From Coemansia sp. RSA 922 (Eukaryota; Kickxellomycota; Kickxellomycetes; Kickxellales; Kickxellaceae): 16,704 nucleotides of DNA. Below, in pieces: positions 1 through 7,450 of this stretch (its first letter is position 1; each line of letters begins with the position of its first letter). The notes under the pieces are model-generated. The model ran no database searches. It worked only from the letters and a program-made list of their open reading frames with translations, and was not told where the DNA came from. Made by a program: the position numbers and the translations under genes. Where the stretch lies: contig JANBQS010000495.1 of the NCBI GenBank assembly GCA_027577415.1, forward strand, positions 1 through 16,704, in the 5' to 3' direction.

Positions 1-690
1 AAGAGTTTATTGTTGTTTACAAAATAGAACTCTTTATCTTCTCTTTATATTTATCGGAATACATTTTAGTATCACAAGAGACGAGCCGCTTCAAACAAGT
101 GAAGAGTGATCACCATTACTGCGAGTTTATGCAAATCGGAAGTCGGTCTATCGTGGATCACTTGATTACAATTGCATAAGGCTCCGCTCAGCTGTTTCTT
201 CAAGCGCCAAACCGCAAGAGCCTACACCATCAAACATATCGTCGTGAAATCCTCCACCTCAGAGTGACGTAAAATGCAGTGATGGTTAAATTGGTTTATC
301 GAGTAAAAAACCCAACCGCAAAGAGTGCACGCGTGGCCTCGTGGTAAGCTTGAGCTGGTTTCTTCTGAATCTAATGTGGGCATTTAAAAAAAATAAAGAT
401 AAAGTAGATACAAAAAGACAAGGAGTTAAAAAAGAACAGATGTCGGCATTGTAGCTGTGCTTTGTTTATAAAGATATGAAACCAGTAGCGCCTGTGATGA
501 GAAAGAAATCCAACGTTTACCCAACATATACCTGTTGACCTATTTCTAAAAATTGAGCGTCCCGCAAATATCTGATACAATAGCACCATATCACAGGAAC
601 GTTTCTGGTTAGGTGATCTTTGAATTTTGTATTAAGCAAAATTTTGTGATAAGAGTCAAATGCTTAGAGCTGTTTTACGGAACTGTATCT
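1..690. other. Intergenic region, no gene recognised
   Basis: I see no supported gene here. The minus strand has an open stretch of about 47 codons (roughly 85-230) that starts after a stop and has no clear ATG. A 72-codon minus-strand ORF at 371-589 starts with ATG but ends in a low-complexity Phe/Ile-rich tail read from A/T runs, so it looks fortuitous. The sequence at 334-344 resembles a tRNA A-box but has no B-box partner. A 13-mer AAGATAAAGTAGA at 396-408 recurs at 2685-2697; its meaning is unknown. Confidence 0.5.
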
Positions 691-2259
691 TTATATGGCA
701 TCAGTTGTGGTTATCGCCGCATTTCTGTGTTCTGCTAGTACTCGGAGAAGGCTATCCACAATCTCATTCTCAAAGATATCATGCAAGATAAGCGGATCAC
801 GACAGCCATTGATTAATGGGATCTCACGTAGTGTAGCTGGAATGTTGCCATCTGCCATCTCCGCCAATTCGTCATTGGCGACTAGGGTGACACCATACCA
901 GCCTGGGTGAAGGAACAGTAGTCGATAGAGATTCAGCGCCAGAGGGTGCTGTGGACTATTCTCACACATTCAGGACACAATATTGGTGCGGAAGCTCCTC
1001 ACAGTCGACAAGTAGACGTGCTTATGTTGGGCGATTTGGTCAGCAGAGTCTTGGGTCTAATCCAGGATAGATACACGTGGTTTCTTCCTTGCGGCATACT
1101 CCACAGCATAAGCCCTGACATGGCATCCAGTAAAGGTCTTTGCCGCTTTAATACACCGCTTGCTATAATACGTACATTTCTCTATTTGGCCGGTACACTT
1201 GCCCGTCTCATAAACATAGATCTCCAGGTAAGGAACACCAGTGTTCCCGTCTACAACATATCTAATAGTCGGGTCAAATCCAAGACGGTCGACGGAGCAC
1301 AACGACCAGTCGACAAGTAGCGAGACTAACTCCCGACGCCCTTTGGAGCCCGAGACATCAATCTTGCTTGACTGCCAAATATCTTCGGGACCGAAAACAT
1401 ACGTGTGAACAGTGTGGCAAGAGGCGGCCAGTCCCCAGGCAAATCGGCGGTTGTGTTGGTGGGTAAATAGCTTCTTTGTCTTTCTAACCAACTTTGGTTC
1501 GGCTTTGTAAAAAAAATCCAGGTGCCTTACTATCTCCACGTTGGCGACAATCAGATGGGGCGCTGACATCGTCTGCCTCTCCACACAGCTGCTGAGCGGA
1601 AACATGCCACACTCGACATTGGAGAATTCCGTGGAGTCGTCGCGGCCCACCACATATACATTGGTGTTGTCATCATCAGTGTCATTCTTTGTGATAGCCA
1701 AAATCAGCCGACAGTCCTCCGACTTCAGCCCAGTGGTGTCCACTCCGCTAATGTGCGCCTTGACGTAATGCGCAACAAATAAGAAGAATGCCTCATAGCT
1801 AGGGGCAACAGAGTCAGCTTCCAAACTAATGAGCTTCGGCTTTTTTTTATGCTGACTGCCTACCCTCACAGTTGGTGCTGGATAGTTGGTCCACTTCAAG
1901 ATATCCATGGCCCAGTCGTCCAAAGACTTGACACCACGCTTTGCTCTCGGAGGATAGTTGTAGTACGTTTTGTCCCCGTAAGTTGCGTAAGGTCCTCTGC
2001 GCTGTGCTGCCATCGACAGGCGGGTCTCCAAATCCGCAGCAATCTTTCTTGCTAGCTTGCCCACCATCGTGCTGAGCGCAGGGTCATACGGAGTAGCTAG
2101 TTTGCACACAGCGCTGGAGTTGCGGCGACAGAGTTTTTGAAGACAAAACTTGTCGCTATGATCATAGAGCCTGTCTGGAGGTATGACTACGTCAAGGTTC
2201 TCGCCAACAAATAAGCTGGCCTCTTGAGAAGGCTGGGCGGTAGTTGCTGCTGCGTTCAT
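691..2259 (-). pseudogene. FunK1-type fungal kinase-like protein, N-terminal half, with two in-frame stops
   Basis: The first segment (2259-1057) encodes 400 aa from an ATG with A at -3. An in-frame ATG at 2331 would add 24 residues read from AT-rich leader, so I prefer 2259. I recognise the non-catalytic front part of the FunK1 family, which is expanded in fungi. Markers include HNRRFAWG (about residues 269-276), VFGPEDIW, then LVDWSLCSVDRLGFDPTIRY (about 315-334) and a YYSKR...GCHVRAYAV block near 365-386, which in relatives comes just before the kinase domain. A TAG follows at 1059-1057. The same frame then continues to a TGA at 972-970 and on through 91 more open codons to 691. The kinase core (HRD-type loop, DFG-type motif) is absent. 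I infer a truncated, decaying copy. The alternative is a 114-nt in-frame GT-AG intron (1074-961) that removes both stops. A stable 400-aa product is also possible. No function can be assigned to the tail. Confidence 0.6.
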
Positions 2260-2756
2260 TGTTAGCCTGTACAAAGCAACGTCAGGTATATAAATAAAAG
2301 AGTTGGTGTCGGTAATATAAATAAATAGCAAGACACTTTAGGACTACAGATGCGTAGAAAAAAATTGAGAGAAAAGAGAGAAAGGGCACCAACTTGCTGC
2401 GGATTGGGAAAAAAGGATGACGCAAGCTGTGGCTTTTTTTTAAATGAGCCTAGCATTGACAAGGTACCAGAGGAGGTTTCTGCTAATTTTCATAGCTGAT
2501 CCATGGTCCCCAATTGAGAGTCTTTTGCCATTTGCTTACGTGTGTATGACTGCGGGTTTAGGGGGTACGTCTCCTTGTGCTCTTGAAACAAAAAAATAGC
2601 AAAAGTTATCGTAGTTTGCGAATACAAATCTTAAAAGAGGGTGTAAATTGGAAAAGTAATGATAAATTGATACAAATATTTGTCAAGATAAAGTAGAAAA
2701 AAGAAGCGGCCAATACGCCATGAAAAAACGAGTGGAAGAAAGCAGGTACTCATGCA
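2260..2756. other. Spacer between two minus-strand genes
   Basis: This spacer lies upstream of the FunK1-like gene and downstream of the 269-aa gene, both on the minus strand. It is AT-rich with several A or T runs. A TATATA-like stretch at 2286-2293 is a weak candidate core promoter for the FunK1-like gene. I see no convincing ORF; the short open frames here read through homopolymer runs. Confidence 0.4.
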
Positions 2757-3566
2757 TTAGAGAGAATGCACAGTGTCGAAGATCTGACGCAGCTCCGGGC
2801 TGGTCAGTCCGTCGTGTCGGTTTAGCACAAGCAGACGCTCCGACAGGGTCTGGGCAGCTGCAAAGGTCTTGTCATGATAGCGATATAGGCTATCAAGTAG
2901 AAGTGCCGTCCACCTACCCGCCCGCCTTCCTTGAATAGGTAGTGCTGCGTAGACATTGTGAAGTTGCTGGATGAAAATCGTATCTGTCCAACAGAAGAAA
3001 GAAGTGCGCTCAGCAAGTACCTTGCCCATGTCGACGCCTGGGTAGTAGCAAGCCAGCTCGTCATGGTTGGTGGAGGTGGCAAGAAGTGGCTTGGCATTCA
3101 TGGCTGTTGTGTCGATGATGTCCATGTCATCTCCAGAGTAGTCCACATCCGTGTCACTATAGTCATCAAAGCTAGTAACGGATATCTCGTTGTCGCCCGA
3201 CTCTACAAAGGTCTCGTCATCCGAATCTGCAATGGTCTCATCGAATGCAAGCTCATAGCTACGTGCAGAGCCTGCACTGGCATAGTTATCACACTGTATC
3301 GGATGCTTGGAGGCACCAAACGAAGAGGCAGCCTGATTGGTGTGGGTGGAGGAAGCAGTTGCCCAGGCAGCAAACGCACGGAGAAAGGAGAAGAACTTGG
3401 CTACGCCAATGCAAGACAAGAAACTACTGGTGACTTGCCACACAGTTAGCCTGAGATAATACAAGATAAAAGTGGCCTCTGACCAATGGTGGTCAACAGG
3501 GGTGAAGAGGAATGCAATGAGGTTGGCAAGAGTAGCCAGAAAAGCAGAAAGAATAAATAATAGCAT
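2757..3566 (-). CDS. Hypothetical membrane-anchored protein with acidic central region
   Basis: This is a 269-aa protein of unrecognised family, read from the first ATG of the frame. Residues 2-22 form a hydrophobic stretch that could be a signal anchor or signal peptide. Residues about 31-68 are again rich in aromatic and aliphatic residues and could form one or two further membrane segments. Residues about 105-155 are strongly acidic and Ser/Asp-rich, probably disordered. The last 110 residues are mixed and look folded (FFCWTD near 190-195, then QQLHNVYAALP and helical LLLDSLYRYHDKTFAAAQTL). On the minus strand a TATA box (GGTATAAAAAG) lies about 135 bp upstream of the ATG. The length, single clean frame, promoter and balanced amino-acid use support a real gene. 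The plus-strand frames over the same stretch are shadows. I infer an integral or signal-anchored membrane protein; the job is unknown. A short secreted precursor is the main alternative. Confidence 0.62.
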   Translation of the reverse strand: MLLFILSAFLATLANLIAFLFTPVDHHWSEATFILYYLRLTVWQVTSSFLSCIGVAKFFSFLRAFAAWATASSTHTNQAASSFGASKHPIQCDNYASAGSARSYELAFDETIADSDDETFVESGDNEISVTSFDDYSDTDVDYSGDDMDIIDTTAMNAKPLLATSTNHDELACYYPGVDMGKVLAERTSFFCWTDTIFIQQLHNVYAALPIQGRRAGRWTALLLDSLYRYHDKTFAAAQTLSERLLVLNRHDGLTSPELRQIFDTVHSL

Positions 3567-3700
3567 ATTGTGAGGGCAAGGTTAGTAAGAATAAAATAGC
3601 TTACAACGTTGAAAGTCAAGTGTGGTATGTGTGGGGGGGGGGGTAAAGCATGTGTTTGTTGACTAAACTAGCTGGCACACCAGCGGGCGGGAGGCGGGCT

Positions 3701-3707
3701 TTTTATA
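3701..3707 (-). promoter_or_regulatory. TATA box of the 269-aa gene
   Basis: The minus strand reads GGTATAAAAAG here, a near-ideal TATA box about 135 bp upstream of the ATG at 3566. A run of 11 G (plus strand, 3633-3643) lies between the TATA box and the start codon, so it is probably in the 5' leader as poly-C. Confidence 0.55.
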
Positions 3708-5212
3708 CCCTCACTTTCGTTCTTTCCTTCCAACTTGGTAGCTGGTGTTTTCCCCCTTCCCCAATATTTTTTTAGTGGGCGAAAAAAAAACAACGCCACT
3801 CTTGTCCGATCTCCCCTGCATGTTATTTATGTACTCTGTGCTGTCACTTGGCAACAAGCAAAGCAACCATTTGCTCCTGTGTACTGAGGTGCATATGAAT
3901 GCCAGCATCCAAAACAAGCAAGTACAAGTCTGTATCCGTCAACTATGCAATCGTGTGTGCCTCCTCCCCCAAACACTTTAAGCTGTATAGTATGTGACAA
4001 ACAGCAAAGGCACAGGCCAACTCTGAAATAGCACCCGTCATTAATGGTATAAATTTAGACTCGGGCAAAATACTTGTATAAAAAGGGTTTTGACCTCTGT
4101 TTTTTTACTCACGCAAGAGGGTCTACCACTCGGTATACTCTATGTGGTAACTAGTCGAAATATGTACTTGTTACTTTTAATATATTGGTTATGTTAGCTG
4201 TGCGACTTTATCAAGCATGCCTTTGGTTGTTGACAGTTTTTGCACTCTTTCGAATGCTGCGGTGCACGAAAAGTACTTTAAGGGGAAAAACATTTCTCTG
4301 AGTTTTTTTTTTTTCATAGCCGGACAAAACGGATATGCATGGAAGGCGTGGAATCAGCCATATATGCAAGCTGACGAAATGGCAAATTTGAAAACTTGGT
4401 TTTACTGTAGCTGTTCCCTCCCCAACTCAACACTGCCGAAAGCAGCAGAGGCGAGAAGAAAAGATAGACACGGTGCTCGCCTCGTTTTCGGATTGTATTA
4501 ATAAAGAGCGCATGTACTTTAGTTGCAAACATTGGTGTGCTCTGGAGCGGAAGGCGGGCACAGCTTTCCTTGTTAAGCCCCGTACAGAAAACGGAGCAAA
4601 ACACGATGCCCTTTTCCGAGTTCCACATGACTATTTTTGCTGGCATTCTTTCTAATCAGGAGAGTACACAAAGCTGAGAGGCACAATAAAAGTGAACAGT
4701 CTTTTCCATGCACAGAGAAAAACAATGGTCTGTTCATCTGTCACGATCTCCAAAAGAAAAAAATGACTGCTTACACAATGGCGACAAGAATATAAATCAA
4801 TATGCTCCCTCATGCGTAGTCTGTTTTCCAGCTACAACCGCCAACGCCTACGTTTTTGACAAGGAAATTAGAAGAATGCCTGCTTCTCCACTACGCATTG
4901 CTGCTTTGTTATGTGTGCCAACACAAAAAGCAAAGTCCATAATCCAGTATCAAGTGAGACTGGCTTCGCCTTTACTTTGTTTATTTTTATAGGCTATGTA
5001 AGCAGCACAGACTGGAGAATAGAGCGGTCTAGCAACACCGCATTGATGACGTCTCTCGGCTTAATCAGATATTTTGATATTGAATGCGCAGTCCAGCTCA
5101 CATGTATTAAGCTCAACAGTTCCAAACAAAAAACAAACTCTTTCTTTTGCTTTCTTGCTTTCTTTTATATATTCATTTTTAAAAAAAAAAAATTTATCTC
5201 TTTTCAATAACA
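3708..5212. other. 1.5-kb gene-poor region with an orphan TATA box
   Basis: No gene is convincingly supported. The stretch contains long T and A runs (for example 4301-4314 and 5180-5191). A strong plus-strand TATA box (TATAAAAAG, 4077-4085) has no clear gene behind it; the nearest sizeable ATG ORF (4217-4501, 94 aa) reads through a poly-T tract as FFFF and has no recognisable domain. A second ATG frame at about 4512-4655 (47 codons, Cys/His-containing) and a minus-strand ATG ORF at 4646-4314 were also inspected without a call. Confidence 0.4.
4077..4085 (+). promoter_or_regulatory. Orphan TATA box
   Basis: TATAAAAAG matches the core promoter style of neighbouring genes, but no recognisable ORF follows within the usual 70-140 bp. 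The first downstream ATGs open frames of only a few codons before the 94-aa ORF at 4217. It may mark a lost gene, a noncoding transcript or a chance match. Confidence 0.3.
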
Positions 5213-5410
5213 ATGCTCGCTCTATCTGTTTTTCAAACTCTACCGCCACACGTTGTTCGTATGATAGTCAATCGTGTCTCAGGCTGCTGTCGCTTGTTAT
5301 ATAAAGACGTCGAGAAAGGATATTCTATTATTTCTGGTTCCACTAAAAGGAGTAATAAGATATTTAATACTGTAAACAAGAAAACAAAACAAAAATATTT
5401 GCTCGCCTAG
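5213..5410 (+). pseudogene. 5' fragment of the F-box/LRR-like lineage-specific family
   Basis: The 65-codon ORF starts at a good ATG (AACAATGC). Its first 36 residues match the N-terminus of the larger broken gene at 9216-7451: both begin M-x-ALS, then LP...V, then I, G, R-L, and end DV-x-KG, with 15 of 36 identical by eye and most other positions conservative. After about residue 36 the similarity stops and the frame ends in a Lys/Asn-rich tail. The family normally runs for several hundred residues, so this is a truncated remnant. A TATATAT stretch at 5166-5172, about 45 bp upstream, suggests the promoter end survived. It could still be transcribed as a short protein, but I see no sign that the tail is functional. 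It faces the other copy across eIF3m in inverted orientation. Confidence 0.55.
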
Positions 5411-5472
5411 CTTTAAAAGGCTTCCCATGTCCAATTACTAATTAACAACGACAAAGCTTCAAAGGTAGGCAG

Positions 5473-5645
5473 CCAATCCCTTCTCAGCGTGCTTTTTTTT
5501 TTTTCTCTCTCAAGGGCCTTTGGAGAGCTTTTTTTTTGTAGTGAAGAGTGGTGAAAAGCACTCGCGATTCTCACTTTTTTTCTTTTCTTAATGGATTCTC
5601 AGCCAATCAACAATCACATGATTGCTATGATTGAAAAGGGCCAAT
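5473..5645 (+). promoter_or_regulatory. CCAAT-box cluster upstream of eIF3m
   Basis: Three CCAAT pentamers in the same orientation lie at 5473-5477, 5603-5607 and 5641-5645, the last two within 45 bp and 200-245 bp upstream of the eIF3m ATG. No TATA box is seen near the gene. CCAAT motifs bound by the HAP/NF-Y complex are common at constitutive fungal promoters. Long T-rich tracts (5494-5508, 5530-5537, 5575-5581) could help exclude nucleosomes. The regulatory role is inference. Confidence 0.4.
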
Positions 5646-5844
5646 CGCTGGTCTTTAGAAAAATTTTCTGAAAGCAGGACCGCAAAAAGAAGGCGAAATG
5701 CGCAAGTCTCGTCTTTACGATTAAGATTCGCTCATTTCGGCTCCTTTATTTTTTTTGGCTTGTTCATTTTTCCTACACTTGTTTAAATCGGAGCGTATAC
5801 TCGGTTACCATCCACAAACTTTTACACATTCTATTCTTTACAAA

Positions 5845-7053
5845 ATGGGCGCCAAGGACGTGATTTTTGTTGACGGCGAATTGTCTTCTCAGATTGACGA
5901 GCTCGCTCGTTACATTGGTGAGCTAAAGGGAGCCAGCGACGTAGCGGCGTTTGCAGCCGAAGTGTCGAGCGGCGAGGTACCCAGCAACATTATTCAGGCT
6001 AGCCTAGGTGGAGTGCTAGCCAAGGCTCCAGAGAATAAGCTAGAGGCCGTGTACAACCAGCTGTTTGCTATTGCCGCCAGCCAGGGAGGCGACGATGGTC
6101 TGAGCAGTGTGGCGGGCGAGGTGGCGCGGGATATTGAGACGCAGGCTGAGAGCGGTGTGGCTGGATTGCGGGTGCTCAACAACCTGTACAATTTGGCTGG
6201 CGAGGGCCGGGCTCAGGCAAAGGTATTCGAGTCGATGGTTGGTCTGGCGGCTCGCACTCAGCTACTGGGCACTTTGGTTCCGCTGGTGACCCGCCTACCC
6301 ACCATGTGCAGCGAGTGGGGGGTCAGTGCCGAAGACAGCGCGCGCATTATTCTTTCTCTGCGCGATGCCCTTGACCAGGCTCAGCTATCTTGCGAGGCCT
6401 ACGAGGCTGAGGTTGCCTTCCTCCAGGCTGTCGGCAGTGCCAGCGACAAGGCTGTGGCTGTTGCGTCATCGGCTATTGTGCGCTTTGCCAACCTAGCTGC
6501 GCTCTGCGACCTCGATGCCCTGGCCAGCCTGGCTAGTGTTCAGGAGCTCAGCCAGCGCAACAACGCTTTGGGTGATGCCGGTCTGCTGCTTAATGCTTTG
6601 TTGTCTAGCGACTACCGCCAGTGGCTGCAGTTTGTGGCTGCCAACGGCGGCCAGCTCAAGGCGCTTGGTGTCGACGCGCAAAAGGCCAGCGACAAAATGC
6701 GTCTCTTGACTGTGGCATCCATTGCTGCTGACAGCTTGGGCCAGGGCGTGCCGTTCGCTACGATTGCGCAGGCTATCGATGTTGCTGAGACTGATGTCGA
6801 GGTGTGGATTATTGATGTTATCCGCTCGGGTCTTATCCAGGGAAAGATGAACCAGGTGGCGCGTACTCTGCTGCCTACTCGGTCTACCTATCGTACATTC
6901 GGCGCTGACCAGTGGAAGCTTTTGGCGGAGCGTCTGGAGCAGTGGAAGGCCTCGCTGGAGGAGCTGCAGCCGGTCATTAGCAATGCCAAGCTCATTGCTC
7001 AGCAGCAGGCCGTGCAGATGGCTGGCACATCGAGTGTCACTATTACGGAGTAG
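5845..7053 (+). CDS. EIF3M: Eukaryotic translation initiation factor 3 subunit M (PCI-domain protein)
   Basis: This encodes a 402-aa intronless protein. eIF3m is a core subunit of the eIF3 complex, which helps load the 40S ribosome with mRNA and initiator tRNA in the cytoplasm. Recognition rests on the C-terminal half. MRLLTV (285-290) and the stretch around 317-337 (DVEVWIIDVI...GLIQGKMNQ) form the winged-helix part of the PCI domain, and RSTYRTFG (346-353) plus QWKLLAERLEQW (356-367) match the conserved tail of animal and fungal eIF3m. The N-terminal 210 residues are Ala-rich and helical, as expected for the repeat region. The length is close to the family norm (about 370-450). I chose the ATG at 5845 (AAAATGG, A at -3 and G at +4); the frame stays open 30 codons further upstream but has no ATG. 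The gene is GC-richer than its flanks, with strong codon bias, fitting a highly expressed gene. A run of 16 A follows the gene at 7114-7129. Confidence 0.93.
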   Translation: MGAKDVIFVDGELSSQIDELARYIGELKGASDVAAFAAEVSSGEVPSNIIQASLGGVLAKAPENKLEAVYNQLFAIAASQGGDDGLSSVAGEVARDIETQAESGVAGLRVLNNLYNLAGEGRAQAKVFESMVGLAARTQLLGTLVPLVTRLPTMCSEWGVSAEDSARIILSLRDALDQAQLSCEAYEAEVAFLQAVGSASDKAVAVASSAIVRFANLAALCDLDALASLASVQELSQRNNALGDAGLLLNALLSSDYRQWLQFVAANGGQLKALGVDAQKASDKMRLLTVASIAADSLGQGVPFATIAQAIDVAETDVEVWIIDVIRSGLIQGKMNQVARTLLPTRSTYRTFGADQWKLLAERLEQWKASLEELQPVISNAKLIAQQQAVQMAGTSSVTITE

Positions 7054-7450
7054 ACTTTTTTCTATTTGTTATTTGAAAGTTTATTGGAGCTGGTTTATTC
7101 CCGAGTAGTGTTGAAAAAAAAAAAAAAAAGTATTTGAAAACACTCGAATTTCGGCTAAAGATTTAGGGTCCTTGATATTCACAGGCACGATCTAGCACTT
7201 TTATTTAGGGTTGACACGTAGACATTATACTTGAGAGTATCAGCCGCATTTTCCCGAAAAGAGGCATTGGTGACATATCCATTTAAATACAAGTTTTGAT
7301 AGTTCTTTGGTTCTTTTTTTTTGTTTCTTTCACTTTATCTGTCATTGAGAAAAACATGGTGCATTGCTTTAATGAATATGTCACAAGTTTTACATTACAA
7401 GAAAACAAAAAATTTCTCACTCTACTATCCACGCCCCCGCTCCCAAGATA
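7054..7450. other. Convergent intergenic spacer
   Basis: This is the shared 3' region of eIF3m (plus) and the broken F-box/LRR-like gene (minus). It contains an A16 run at 7114-7129 and T-rich stretches but no ORF I would support. Confidence 0.4.

Noticed and set aside
331..400. tRNA-like sequence (TGGCCTCGTGG resembles an A-box, after GCACGCG).
   Set aside because: No B-box (GGTTCRANYCC) at the right distance and no matching acceptor 3' strand; a cloverleaf cannot be drawn.
371..589. Minus-strand 72-codon ORF.
   Set aside because: The tail is Phe/Ile-rich translation of A/T runs and there is no recognisable domain or promoter.
946..2055. Several plus-strand ORFs over the FunK1-like gene.
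   Set aside because: They are antisense shadows; the minus frame carries the family motifs.
2958..3449. 163-codon plus-strand ORF.
   Set aside because: It lies antisense to the 269-aa gene, has repeated Gly/Val-rich translation of its codons and no promoter.
4217..4501. 94-aa ORF downstream of the orphan TATA box.
   Set aside because: It reads through a poly-T tract as a Phe run and shows no domain or conserved pattern; kept only as a possible explanation for the TATA box.
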